A stretch of 64,000 nucleotides of DNA from Spirosoma validum (lineage in GTDB: Bacteria > Bacteroidota > Bacteroidia > Cytophagales > Spirosomataceae): the NCBI RefSeq assembly GCF_014699035.1, contig NZ_JACXAA010000017.1:1-64000 (forward strand). Direction: 5' to 3'. Each line of letters begins with the position of its first letter. Within the stretch, counting starts at the first letter, position 1. Below, piece after piece: positions 45,701 through 54,680 of the stretch. The notes below the pieces were generated by a model. That model was not told where the DNA came from and did not search any database. It was given only the letters and a program-made list of their open reading frames with translations. The position numbers and the translations under genes were made by a program.

Positions 45701-46074
45701 ACAACTTGCCTGTTACGGAATCGCATCGTCGTCATTACGTATCGACTAATACAGAGAAGAATCGCGATACGCTCAAACTGGCTTACATTCTGGAAGTGTT
45801 TGACTTGGCTACATACGAATTATCAGGTGGCGAATTGCCTCAAATTTTCATTCGTATCAACGACCCTCTGAAAATTGAGCGTTTCGCTACCTCGGCCTAC
45901 ACCAACAGCATCGTGCAGGAAGTCCACGACCGACAGAAGCGTTCGGTGAATCTGCTCGAATCGTTTTTTGCCGCAACCATGACCGACGCTGAGCGCTGGC
46001 AGTTTATTGAAGATTACTTTATGGGCTGCGAGATAGGTAACTTAGAGGAGGATGTTAAGGTAGAAGTTGCCTAA
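42775..46074 (+). CDS. RecQ-like superfamily 2 helicase with large N-terminal extension
   Basis: 1099 residues. The first about 330 are an unrecognised domain. The helicase core has Walker A TSPTGAGKSVLF (about 346-357), DEAH at 452-455, TATA motif III, and RecQ-type motifs V/VI (LATKAFGMGVDVSDI, QEFGRLARQKG). The last 400 residues are unassigned and include a C-terminal motif QFIEDYFMGCEIG. It is the first gene after the sigma54 promoter. A role as a BREX accessory helicase is inferred from position; it is not one of the core brx genes. A hairpin follows the stop. Confidence 0.82.
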   Translation: MSSMFNSLLPWHLAQLSDQFSASNQVFVYKGFPIPFVQAVGQSHPMVDTQSVNPDGKLDLDYIDQNVLDYAFLLRKPASHNVVLFYEEFLKLSQEVRNIERLGRQFIIFENPFYRRVPNQSNHSFVDVEWSIEQNRPIVDDEVFCSFYANCFRQGEQEYIQYLTNEAMDAPNVVKGIFFTGVDRLPVVQSIIDDQLPAGTISFLSSDNAYQEFKRKIFGNEPVDQPIHILIDQANTRTLVEKQELCILHFMLQQAEVPFEFYVRQTVRDASYRPELLHILQRYWQNAETPNHTQSAPSFRTLSIYRDPAISRELIDVSQGAVIEHLVQQVEAAQANTKPYEDIFLTSPTGAGKSVLFQVPGIYLAERYELVTIIVSPLKALMYDQVEALRRERGYNAVAFINSDITLIERQDIIDRIARKEISLLYLSPELLLSYDIRTFIGERPLGLLVVDEAHLVTTWGRDFRVDYWFLGNYIRKIRRYTNHRFPVLALTATAVHDGPNDLVYQTISSLNMQNPAKYIGNIIRPEISFQIDESPLVEGNHEQHKLAVTVNHIRQMVQNGTKSIVYFPWISQIRDVLTLLDAETRTHVAMYYSGVAQADRERALRRFKSGEVLVVLATKAFGMGVDVSDIREVYHHAPSGTLADYVQEFGRLARQKGLTGVASMDYNERDLKFAKVLFGLSSLKQYQVGLVLRKLWNMYRLKRKRNFLVSVDDFAYIFPHDQDPEQKVKSALLVLEKDYLARYNYNVLIVRPKALFSVVYAKVTNAEVEAFENRFGEFITRLDGTQRATKAMAYTGKGGGVILPRAETGVCYRIQLDRLWEAILPDVSFPKMKQEFFSGTLFEKFGFTSVSPRLQYDLTLNTGWSETLDRLTLRLTQLERVMHSFRGFFSQDELYRKLRDEFGDEALARKAANLLTTLYSEKPDFGRNGHAQPTGTNFIQTRKSQRTSDVEYQVINTALAQVANTTRQKFSALFNNLPVTESHRRHYVSTNTEKNRDTLKLAYILEVFDLATYELSGGELPQIFIRINDPLKIERFATSAYTNSIVQEVHDRQKRSVNLLESFFAATMTDAERWQFIEDYFMGCEIGNLEEDVKVEVA

Positions 46075-46092
46075 TCGACATTTTAGGAAATT

Positions 46093-46134
46093 ATACCAAC
46101 CAAAGAAGTTTGTTTAACTTTCTCTGGTTGGTGT
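46093..46134. repeat. hairpin between helicase and methylase-kinase genes
   Basis: ACCAACCA (46095-46102) pairs perfectly with TGGTTGGT (46125-46132); the stem extends inward over AGAA/TTCT after one mismatch. There is no clear U-tract, so it may be an attenuator or mRNA-processing hairpin rather than a full terminator within the operon. Confidence 0.55.
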
Positions 46135-46180
46135 TATGAAAATAAGATGCTTGAATTAAACAGGCTTTAATATTAAGTAG

Positions 46181-48778
46181 ATGATAGAAATAATGAAAGA
46201 AACACAAATAGCCGATTTTATAGAACAAGTTCTGATTCATCGTCGTCGCAGACTTTTCACGGAACAGTTGATATCCGAAATTGGTAAGCAGTACAGTACT
46301 TTAGTATCTGCCGAGCAGATTAATTCAATCGTTACTAGTGAAAAAAATAGATTTAGTTTCTATTCGAACGGCAGCATAATGTTGAATTATGAAAAGATAT
46401 TCTGGGAAATTATAGATAGTATTCGTAACCAACTCACGCATTCGAGATACTATCAAAATGCGTTAGAGCCAATTGTTTTATTCGTTTTGCGCTTACGTTC
46501 ACGCCCCGCTTTATTGACCAAGCTGAAACTCGATTCTAAGAAGTATTTAAATTTATCGGTTGCCGAATTTGCTAGAGAAATTTATTTTGACTTTAATGGT
46601 AAGAATACGACTATAACCAATCAATTCAGCTATTTTATTAAGCAATCTACTCTTATTAGTTGGCAAGACTTTGAAAATATTGAATCTAAAGTCTCTGAGA
46701 TACCTGATCACCTTTTTAGCATTTATTTTACTGACTTATTTCGATCTACAAATCGATCCGTGGTTGAATTCATAGAGCCAAATTCTACTAGCGCTGAACT
46801 GATTGCTGCACTAGGCTCAACTTTGCCATCTTACTCGGTATTTGATCCTTTCGCTGGAAGTGGGTCATTTATTGCTGAATTATATAAAATACAACCAAAT
46901 ATAGATCGATTTTATTATCTTAATGATTTAGTAATAGAGACATCATTATTAGGCGAAATAAACCTTTTTCTAAATGGAGTAGAAAATTTTCAATATACTA
47001 CGGGAGATGCTTTCAAGCTAGAAGAGAAGCATAACGCAGATTTAATCCTTTCGAATCCACCTTTTTATAATGACAAAAAATATCATAACGTAATTGAATG
47101 TGTATTAGAGCAACTTTCGATTAAGGGACAAGCATTAATTATTATACCGGATAACTATTTAAGTGGCCATCGTTACAAACGAGAGAGAGATTTGCTTGTT
47201 CGTTCTGGTAGAATTAGGTCAGTAATTTCATTGCCGCCAGGTTTATTTAAACCTCTCGCATCTATCAAAACATCAATTTTGCATATAACTAAGGCGGAGT
47301 TGAAAGGTGAACCTATTTTATTTATAAAAACAAATAATCTCACAAATGATGAATTGAGTGATAGCATAGCGGATTTGTCAGCTTCATTTGTAAGAAGAAT
47401 AGAAGAAGAAGGTAGATCTCGTTTAATTAGTATAGAAGACATAATTTTAAATGATATCAATCTTAGTGCACCAATATATTTCCTTCCATCTTTTCAAAAT
47501 TATGGTAACTCTGAGCTTGGACAATTAGTAAAACCTTTAAGGCAAATTGGGAGCTATCAGTCTATAAAAAGAGATGTTATCAATGATCAGCGTATTGGCT
47601 TTCCTATTGTCCGAGCTAGTAGTTTATTAGACACTCTTGAGTCAATTTATCTAAATATTCAATCCATTAAAAGCTTTACTAGCCAGCTTCAAGGGATTAG
47701 ATTGCCTAAAAACACACTTTTATTGTCTTTAACAGGGCCAAATCTACGCCCTACACTTGTTGATGTGGTTGATCCGCTGATAATCGATGGTAGATCAGTG
47801 ATTCCTCTTCAAATTTTATCTGATTTAGTAATACCTGAATACTTAGTTTATCAGCTGCAAGAAGAAAATGTACAAGCACAAGTGCGAGCGTACTATCAGG
47901 GAGTTCATTTTCAATATATCCGCAGAGAAGATTTGTATAAAGTTAGAATTCATATACCACCATATGAAGAGCAACAACAATATATAGAACATAAACGACA
48001 AAGCCTTGGCTTGAGCCAAATACAAAAGAGAGAGGAGATTGCTTATGAACGTTTTTCAACCCTTAAGCATAGTATGGCCCAGCCACTACGCACTTTGAGC
48101 AGTGACTTTACTACATTAAGAGATTATCTGAGCGAAAAAAGCGAAGAACAAATCCCAATTAATCTTACAGATTATACTGCACCTATATTTGAAGGTGAGG
48201 ATGAAAGCGATCTTGAGAAACTTCGGCTAACAAATGTCACAGATCGCATCAATAAAAGCATAAAGTATTTGCAAAATTCATTGAACAAAGTAGATGCATT
48301 AATAAAGACGAGTGTGCCTCTTGAAACAAAACCAGTTCAAATAAAGCAACTTCTTGAAAAGATACTGGAAATGAATAGAGATAATACATATTCATTTCGT
48401 GTTATTGGGCCTGAAGTTACCTTGAGAGCTGACCAGTTCTTACTGGAAGCTGCTTTCAGTTATTTAGTAGAAAATGCTGTAAAACATGGATTTGAATATA
48501 AGAACTCTAATGATACAAATAGTATTATCGCTGAAATAACAAAACGCAAATTTTCAAATATAGAAATCCTTTTGATGAACAATGGTCGAAGAATGGCCGA
48601 TGGAATGGACAATGAGGTTATTTTTGAGAAAGGCCGTACATCTAATAAACGTTCTGGCAGTGGTTTCGGCGGATTTGTAATTAATGAAATTATTAAGAAG
48701 CATCAGGGGAGTATTGAATTGTTTTCTCGTACTAGTGATGCCTATCCTGTTCAATTTAAAATCATTTTACCAATATGA
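46181..48778 (+). CDS. N6-adenine methylase fused to histidine-kinase ATPase
   Basis: 865 residues with an unusual fusion. Residues about 190-420 form an HsdM-like methylase with motif I FDPFAGSGS (221-229) and motif IV SNPPF (NPPF 292-295). About 430-620 resemble a type I specificity/TRD region ending IPPYEEQQQYIEHKR. H630 in LKHSMAQPL resembles an H-box, and the C-terminus is HATPase_c: N-box ENAVKHG (764-770), G1 NNGR (800-803), G2 GSGFGG (826-831). Thus a DNA-binding methylase may control autophosphorylation. The base composition is strikingly AT-rich (32% GC in one sampled 60-base line) compared with flanking BREX genes, suggesting a separate origin. Its stop overlaps the receiver gene start. 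Confidence 0.82.
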   Translation: MIEIMKETQIADFIEQVLIHRRRRLFTEQLISEIGKQYSTLVSAEQINSIVTSEKNRFSFYSNGSIMLNYEKIFWEIIDSIRNQLTHSRYYQNALEPIVLFVLRLRSRPALLTKLKLDSKKYLNLSVAEFAREIYFDFNGKNTTITNQFSYFIKQSTLISWQDFENIESKVSEIPDHLFSIYFTDLFRSTNRSVVEFIEPNSTSAELIAALGSTLPSYSVFDPFAGSGSFIAELYKIQPNIDRFYYLNDLVIETSLLGEINLFLNGVENFQYTTGDAFKLEEKHNADLILSNPPFYNDKKYHNVIECVLEQLSIKGQALIIIPDNYLSGHRYKRERDLLVRSGRIRSVISLPPGLFKPLASIKTSILHITKAELKGEPILFIKTNNLTNDELSDSIADLSASFVRRIEEEGRSRLISIEDIILNDINLSAPIYFLPSFQNYGNSELGQLVKPLRQIGSYQSIKRDVINDQRIGFPIVRASSLLDTLESIYLNIQSIKSFTSQLQGIRLPKNTLLLSLTGPNLRPTLVDVVDPLIIDGRSVIPLQILSDLVIPEYLVYQLQEENVQAQVRAYYQGVHFQYIRREDLYKVRIHIPPYEEQQQYIEHKRQSLGLSQIQKREEIAYERFSTLKHSMAQPLRTLSSDFTTLRDYLSEKSEEQIPINLTDYTAPIFEGEDESDLEKLRLTNVTDRINKSIKYLQNSLNKVDALIKTSVPLETKPVQIKQLLEKILEMNRDNTYSFRVIGPEVTLRADQFLLEAAFSYLVENAVKHGFEYKNSNDTNSIIAEITKRKFSNIEILLMNNGRRMADGMDNEVIFEKGRTSNKRSGSGFGGFVINEIIKKHQGSIELFSRTSDAYPVQFKIILPI

Positions 48779-49686
48779 ATATAGATAAACCTATTAACGT
48801 CCTATTTATTGACGATGATGTAAATGTTCGTGAATCTCTAATTGGTGAAGCTCGTCGCAAACGTATCCTCATCAGAGGAGTTGATAACCTTGATGATGGT
48901 ATTCTTGAACTTCGAAGTAATAATCGGATTAAATTTATTATTCTTGATGGGAAGGGTTTTCGGCGTCGTGGCCAAGTTAAAGGAACCGAAAGCAGCAGCT
49001 TTGCTATCAAAGCGGCACAAGAAATTCCACGGTTAGCAAAGGAGCTAGACCGATACCTGCCCTTTTGTTTCTTTACCGGATTTGCTGACTTAGCTAGTGA
49101 TCTTAGTGGAGCGGATCACATTGTTATCGATAAAAATGAAGAAAATGCGACAGAAAAACTTTTTGAACACATCTGGAGGACTTATCAAAATTCGGATGAA
49201 GGACGTTTGAAACAGCAATACGAACCGCTTTTTAACTCTATCGATATATTGAGCAACTCCCAGGCTGAGCATGACCTAATAACTTTTCTAACTGAAAAAG
49301 ATGCTAGGCAAGGTAACCGTCTTAAACACACCGCTCGGCTAATCCGGCCAATTATGGAAGCTATATTCGCCAAAATAGCTGAGTTGGATCGTGAGATGTT
49401 ACCTGACGGTTTACAGATTGGTAATCAGCAAAGTTTGTCCAATGCAATTTGGCATCTAGGAGGTAAGCCTCAATGGAGTAAGACAAACAAGAAATACGAT
49501 TTTGGTGGTAAGTCATATATTCCTTTTCATTTGTGGATGTCTATTGATTTTCTTCAAAAAGCCTTGAGTACGGTTGCTATGCATGACTATCCTGCCTCAA
49601 TCTCTTATTATACACTTTCCAGTTATGGAGATATTTTAGCGGATTTGTTGCTTTGGTTTTCTGATTTCATGCGCAACCGTGCTTAA
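48775..49686 (+). CDS. receiver-domain partner of the methylase-kinase
   Basis: 303 residues. The N-terminal 125 are a receiver: acidic D13-D15 in LFIDDDVN, phosphoacceptor D58 in IILDGKG, T101 in FFTGF and K120 in VIDKNE, all four key positions conserved, with a longer D58-T101 spacing than CheY. Residues about 130-303 are a helical domain of unknown family, no HTH or GGDEF. ATG overlaps the methylase-kinase stop (ATGA). It is the natural phosphorelay partner of the fused kinase. The output is unknown and might act on the BREX complex or on nucleic acid. Confidence 0.8.
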   Translation: MNIDKPINVLFIDDDVNVRESLIGEARRKRILIRGVDNLDDGILELRSNNRIKFIILDGKGFRRRGQVKGTESSSFAIKAAQEIPRLAKELDRYLPFCFFTGFADLASDLSGADHIVIDKNEENATEKLFEHIWRTYQNSDEGRLKQQYEPLFNSIDILSNSQAEHDLITFLTEKDARQGNRLKHTARLIRPIMEAIFAKIAELDREMLPDGLQIGNQQSLSNAIWHLGGKPQWSKTNKKYDFGGKSYIPFHLWMSIDFLQKALSTVAMHDYPASISYYTLSSYGDILADLLLWFSDFMRNRA

Positions 49687-49724
49687 TTGATTCATTTGAT
49701 TTCAGATGATCTAGTTTAACTTCC

Positions 49725-49823
49725 AGTCATTACAAATCACGTCAGGAGTTCATTAAAGATTATATTCTGGGTCCTGAGATCAGTTCGTCTACAGAGGAAA
49801 TTACGGAACCTATGACGTTGTAA
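49725..49823 (+). pseudogene. remnant of a helicase C-terminus upstream of brxA
   Basis: An open stretch translates as SHYKSRQEFIKDYILGPEIS and on to TMTL-stop (49821-49823). The EFIKDYILGPEI segment matches the helicase C-terminal QFIEDYFMGCEI at 7 of 12 positions, and both sit the same short distance from their stop codon. The rest of this second helicase copy is missing. It indicates that a helicase gene once ended directly before brxA and that the methylase-kinase cassette came between. Confidence 0.6.
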
Positions 49824-49881
49824 AGCCGCCCGAACTTAGGTACTATTGCGGTTTGATTTTTTCTACCATAATAGTACCCGA

Positions 49882-50475
49882 ATGTATCGTCTCTCTTTTA
49901 CAGCGGCTTCATTTCGGTTGGCTGAAAGTATTCGGCTGGCTGAATTGTATCAACAATGTGCTGACTGGCAGAAAGTTAAACAAATGGCTATAGCAGGCGA
50001 TGTGTTGCAGTTAGGGCGAGCCGCAACCGTTACCCGTGAGAGCCGGGAGCTAATCCATCGATTAAAGAAACTGGCTGACAAAGAAATGGATTTTCTGCTT
50101 CACACCGATACGCTAACACAACGGCAAATGATCCTGATTGCTATATGTCGAACCTACGATTTCGTACGTCAGTTTGTGCTTGATGTCGTACGTGTCAATT
50201 ATCAACGATTTGAATTTGATATTAGTGATAGTGACTACAGCCGTTTTTTTAATCAGCAAGCGGCTCTGCACGATGAATTAGATGAATTATCCGATTCATC
50301 AAAAGCGAAGATTCGTCAGGTCCTGTTTCAAATTCTGGCGGGGGCTGGTTACATAATGTCAACTCAGCAGCGAGTCATTACACAACCGGTTGTTCTCGAT
50401 ACGTTGGCCGACCTGATTCGCCAGACCCGACCTGCTGATTTGCCTTTGCTTCTTTTCAATGACCGAGATTTATGA
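49882..50475 (+). CDS. brxA: BREX protein BrxA (DUF1819)
   Basis: About 197 residues, mostly helical, beginning MYRLSFTAASFRLAESIRLAEL, with TRESRELIHRLKKLADKE and the AICRTYDFVRQFVLDVVR segment of the DUF1819/BrxA family, an RNA-antitermination-like fold protein in BREX systems. Start taken at ATG 49882; a TTG at 49846 would add 12 unlikely residues. Its last codons overlap the brxB start (ATGA). The order brxA-brxB-brxC-pglX is the canonical BREX type 1 order. Confidence 0.88.
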   Translation: MYRLSFTAASFRLAESIRLAELYQQCADWQKVKQMAIAGDVLQLGRAATVTRESRELIHRLKKLADKEMDFLLHTDTLTQRQMILIAICRTYDFVRQFVLDVVRVNYQRFEFDISDSDYSRFFNQQAALHDELDELSDSSKAKIRQVLFQILAGAGYIMSTQQRVITQPVVLDTLADLIRQTRPADLPLLLFNDRDL

Positions 50476-51059
50476 TTACTACTTCATCACTTACCGATCA
50501 ATTTGATCATTTGTTTGCCGTTATCCGGTCGCCGGGATTTCTACGGAAAGAAGCCCTGGGTGGTGAGATTGGTTTTTTTATCCATGCCTATGAGCCTGTT
50601 CAACAAGCAGAAGTAGAACAGGCAACGGCCAGGCTTATCAATCGACTGAAACAGCAAGGTGTACTCGTTGTAGAGATTAATTTATATACGATCTGTATTG
50701 ATCTGCTAACGGAGCAAAATCGTCTGGATCAAATTATTGAACGGGAGTCCTCCATGCCAAAAGAAAAGTTGTTGCGAGCCATGCAGTCGTCGCTGAGTGT
50801 AGAGGGACGTTTAGTACCTGCTATTGAAGCCCGCCTAGCTCAAACTCCTCATCAGGTCGTTTTTCTGACCGGTGTTGGGCAAGTCTTCCCGTTTATTCGC
50901 TCGCATACTGTGTTGAATAATTTGCAGCGTGTGATAACTCAGCCTCCGCTAGTTATATTTTTTCCAGGGCAATATAACGGCCGCTCACTTGAACTCTTTG
51001 GCCTGCTGCATGACGATAATTACTACCGCGCCTTTAACCTTGCTAATCTTCATTCGTAA
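50472..51059 (+). CDS. brxB: BREX protein BrxB (DUF1788)
   Basis: 195 residues of the DUF1788 family: GGEIGFFIHAYEP near the start, then LVVEINLYTICIDLL, and the conserved FLTGVGQVFPFIRSHTVLNNLQ with VIFFPGQYNG near the C-terminus. BrxB is an essential BREX component of unknown biochemical role, probably contacting BrxC and PglZ. It overlaps brxA by 4 bases and abuts brxC with no gap (TAA then ATG). Confidence 0.92.
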   Translation: MITTSSLTDQFDHLFAVIRSPGFLRKEALGGEIGFFIHAYEPVQQAEVEQATARLINRLKQQGVLVVEINLYTICIDLLTEQNRLDQIIERESSMPKEKLLRAMQSSLSVEGRLVPAIEARLAQTPHQVVFLTGVGQVFPFIRSHTVLNNLQRVITQPPLVIFFPGQYNGRSLELFGLLHDDNYYRAFNLANLHS

Positions 51060-54000
51060 ATGATCCTTCAGGATAGTTTTGCCAAACCTATTGGCCGCCC
51101 CATTGAAACCGTTATTAAAGCCGACGATACCAGCCACGTTGAGCAGGAAGTAAATGAGTATGTTATTACACAGGAGCTTTCCAAAAAGCTGGAGATTTTC
51201 TTTGCGGCTTATAAAGACACCTCGCCCGGCGTAGTAGCCAATGGCGTCTGGATTTCGGGCTTTTTCGGCAGTGGTAAATCGCATCTGCTGAAAATCCTGT
51301 CCTATGTGCTCGAAAACAAAACGTATGACGGGCGTCAGATTGGGCAGGTGTTTGCCGATAAAGCGCAGGACAACGCATTACTACGGGCCGACATCCTAAA
51401 CGCGGTACGCATTCCGTCCTGCTCCATTCTGTTTAATATCGATCAGAAAGCGGATGTCATTAGCAAACAGCAGCCCGACGCCATCTTGTCAGTTTTCTAT
51501 AAGGTTTTCAACGACTTCATTGGCTATTACGGTGCTCAGGGACACGTAGCTGACTTCGAGCGGGCATTGGATCGGCAGGGAAATTACGAAGCCTTTAAAG
51601 AAGCGATCCAGGATCTGACGGGTCGCTCCTGGACCGATATTCGTATGGATTATGCCTGGGAAGAAGACGCGATTACGCAGGCGCTGGCTCGGGTACGTGG
51701 TAATCAGCCAGACGATAACCGGAACGTACTGGACACGTACCACCGTGACTATAAATTATCGGTTGATGATTTTTGCCAGCGGGTGCAGGATTATATTGCC
51801 AGTCAACCCAAAGGATTTCGACTCAATTTCTTCGTGGACGAAATTGGCCAGTACATTGCTGATAACAGCAAACTTATGCTGAATCTGCAAACCATTGCTG
51901 AAACATTAGCTACTCGAACTAAGGGCCAATCGTGGGTACTGGTGACAGCGCAGGAAGACATGGCTCAAGTTATTGGCGATATGAATCAGCGACAGGAAAA
52001 CGACTTTTCGCGCATTCAGGCCCGCTTTGCTACACGGCTGAGTCTGACATCAGCCAACGTCGATGAAGTGATTCAGAAAAGGCTCCTGGAGAAAACGGCA
52101 GCCGCTAAGGTGCAGCTTGAACTGCGGTATGAAACGGATCGGCACAACCTGCAAACCGTATTTCAGTTCGTAGAGAGCCGAGTCTTTAAAGGCTTCCGCA
52201 ACGAAGCCGACTTTGTGGATAAATACCCATTTTTACCATACCAGTTCGATCTGTTTCAGAGCACTATTCGTGGCCTATCGACCCACAATGCGTTTCAGGG
52301 GAAACATGCGTCGGTAGGTGAACGGTCGATGCTGGGCGTTTTTCAACTGGTTGTACTGCAAATGGCTAATGGGCCAATTGGGCCGTTTGTTACGTTCGAC
52401 CGGCTGTTCGATGGCATTAGTTCGACTATTCGAGGTGAGACGCAGGCTTCCATTACGCAGGCGACCAAACAGCTCGATAACGACCTGGCCAAGCAGGTGC
52501 TACGGGCGCTGTTTATGGTTAAATATGTGAAGGAGTTCAAAGCGAATCTGCGGAATATATCGATTCTGCTCACTGGCGATTTAACGACGAATCTGAAGGC
52601 CCATGAACTAACTGTACTCGAAGCTCTGAATCTACTCGAAGCCCAAACGTATATTCAGCGTAACGGGGATACGTATGAGTTCCTGACCGATGAGGAAAAA
52701 GACATTGAGAATGAAATTAAGGCCGTTAAGCTCGAACTGGGAGCCGATAATCGGCTGTTGAGTGACCTTCTTTTTGGCGAGATTGTCAAGGATGCCAAAA
52801 TACGGTATCAACTTAATAAGCAGGATTACGACTACACGCAGAAAATCGATGGTGTAACGACCAGTGGCCGCGAGCGGGAGTTAGCCATTAATATGCTAAC
52901 GCCTAACTTCGAAAACTACGATAACGAAGCCTTGATTGGGGCACACTCGATGGGAGTTAGTACGCAGCTATTTTGTAAGCTGGCTCCCGATATGCAGTTG
53001 CTGGACGATGTACGGATGTATCTAAAAACGGATACCTATATTCGGCAGAACAATTCGTCGGCCGCTACGGATACGACCCGCCGTATCATCTCCGAGAAAG
53101 GTACGCAGAATAGCGCCCGTCGACGAGCTTTGCAGGTAAAGCTAAACCGCCTGTTGGCCGATAGTAAAATCTGGCTGAATGGTTCGGTTCTGGATTTAGG
53201 CGTATCCGGTGAGGGGCGCAACCGGATTAATGCAGCCGCTCAGGAATTGATACGGGTAGCGTATCCGAACCTGACGATGCTGGGCGATACAACGTATTCG
53301 GAGGAGGCTATTAAAACGACGCTCAACAGCCGCGTTGATGATCTTTTTCGAAACGATGATAGCGCCCTAGGCGAGGCCGAGCGCGATCTGCTGGCTACGT
53401 TGAAACGACGCAAACAAGCTGCTGAACGGACGACGGTCAATGACCTCCTAACGCATTTCAATCGCAAACCGTACGGGTGGTACCCAGCCGCTACGCTGAC
53501 TCTCATCGCCCGGCTCTACAAACGGGGTAAGCTGGAAGGACGGCTGGATGCGAACTTACTGGCCGATACGGGTATGAAAGATTCCCTAACAAACAGCCGT
53601 TTGTTCGATAAAACCTTGCTGGAACCTCAGGAAGATTTTGAACCGTCGAAAGTCAAAAAACTCCGCGACCTATACACGGAATTGTTTGACGAACAGGCAC
53701 CCACGATTGAAGCCAAAGAATTGGCCATCGCATTTCAAAAACGGGCCAGGGAGCTAAAAATGGAACTTGACGGGCTACGGGCCAGTTCGGGACAATACGC
53801 TTTCCTGAATGCGCTGGCCCCTGTAACCGAACAACTAGGCAAGCTAAGTCAGAAAGAATACGCCTATCTGGTGAATCAGTCGGGGCAGTTTGCTGATACG
53901 TTGCTGGACGCCAAAGAAGACCTGATTGCGCCCATCCGTACATTTTGGAATGGGCCGCAAAAGGGTATTTTTGATCGGCTGCGCGAGTTCATCAAAGGCG

Positions 54001-54680
54001 ATCAGTCGAACTTTAGCTACATCGACAGCGCGGAGCTGAATCGACTAAAAACGATTTTCGATAGCCCCAATCCCTTTGCAGGCAACCTAATGCAGGAAGC
54101 AAAAGCAGCTATGGACGTAGTGGCCGATAAGGTGAAGGCTGAAAGAGAGGCACGTCGACAGCAGGCAACCAACGCCGTGCAGCAGTGCATTGAACGGCTC
54201 CAGCAGCATGAAGATTTTGCCGGATTACTAGCTGATCAACAACGCGTTGTGCTTAAGCCGCTCAATGAATTGCTCGAAGAAATCAAACACCAACGATATA
54301 TCGGTACGATAGAATCGCTGGCGCAACGAGCGCAGCAGAAGCTGACCGAACAGCTCAATGTTATTGTGAGGCTGGCTCATTCCCCCGCTGTAAAGACCCA
54401 ACCAGCGAACGGGAAGCCAGATGAAGAAACACCGGCCTCATCTCCGTCCACCCAGGTTTCAAGCCAGCCCAGCCCGGCAACAGCCACGCCCGACCGGCCT
54501 CCCGTAACGTATCCGGTTCCAGCTCAGGAGCCGGTTGTTACGTATGTGAATCGACAGAGCGTAACGATTGATTTTGCTAAACCCGAATTAAAAACCGAAG
54601 ACGACGTTGATGCCTACGTCGAAGCGATGCGGGCCTCGCTGAAAGCACTGATTCAACAAAATAAACGCATCTCCCTATAG
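51060..54680 (+). CDS. brxC: BREX P-loop ATPase BrxC
   Basis: 1206 residues, the large AAA+-like BREX ATPase. Walker A is GFFGSGKS at 67-74; NFFVDEIGQYI supplies the Walker B acidic pair, and VTAQEDM the sensor segment. The C-terminal half is helical with a Pro/Ser-rich linker (about 1115-1165) before the end. BrxC is thought to drive the defence or methylation complex in an ATP-dependent way. The size matches BrxC of BREX type 1. It is followed by a 25-bp perfect palindrome before pglX. Confidence 0.93.
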   Translation: MILQDSFAKPIGRPIETVIKADDTSHVEQEVNEYVITQELSKKLEIFFAAYKDTSPGVVANGVWISGFFGSGKSHLLKILSYVLENKTYDGRQIGQVFADKAQDNALLRADILNAVRIPSCSILFNIDQKADVISKQQPDAILSVFYKVFNDFIGYYGAQGHVADFERALDRQGNYEAFKEAIQDLTGRSWTDIRMDYAWEEDAITQALARVRGNQPDDNRNVLDTYHRDYKLSVDDFCQRVQDYIASQPKGFRLNFFVDEIGQYIADNSKLMLNLQTIAETLATRTKGQSWVLVTAQEDMAQVIGDMNQRQENDFSRIQARFATRLSLTSANVDEVIQKRLLEKTAAAKVQLELRYETDRHNLQTVFQFVESRVFKGFRNEADFVDKYPFLPYQFDLFQSTIRGLSTHNAFQGKHASVGERSMLGVFQLVVLQMANGPIGPFVTFDRLFDGISSTIRGETQASITQATKQLDNDLAKQVLRALFMVKYVKEFKANLRNISILLTGDLTTNLKAHELTVLEALNLLEAQTYIQRNGDTYEFLTDEEKDIENEIKAVKLELGADNRLLSDLLFGEIVKDAKIRYQLNKQDYDYTQKIDGVTTSGRERELAINMLTPNFENYDNEALIGAHSMGVSTQLFCKLAPDMQLLDDVRMYLKTDTYIRQNNSSAATDTTRRIISEKGTQNSARRRALQVKLNRLLADSKIWLNGSVLDLGVSGEGRNRINAAAQELIRVAYPNLTMLGDTTYSEEAIKTTLNSRVDDLFRNDDSALGEAERDLLATLKRRKQAAERTTVNDLLTHFNRKPYGWYPAATLTLIARLYKRGKLEGRLDANLLADTGMKDSLTNSRLFDKTLLEPQEDFEPSKVKKLRDLYTELFDEQAPTIEAKELAIAFQKRARELKMELDGLRASSGQYAFLNALAPVTEQLGKLSQKEYAYLVNQSGQFADTLLDAKEDLIAPIRTFWNGPQKGIFDRLREFIKGDQSNFSYIDSAELNRLKTIFDSPNPFAGNLMQEAKAAMDVVADKVKAEREARRQQATNAVQQCIERLQQHEDFAGLLADQQRVVLKPLNELLEEIKHQRYIGTIESLAQRAQQKLTEQLNVIVRLAHSPAVKTQPANGKPDEETPASSPSTQVSSQPSPATATPDRPPVTYPVPAQEPVVTYVNRQSVTIDFAKPELKTEDDVDAYVEAMRASLKALIQQNKRISL

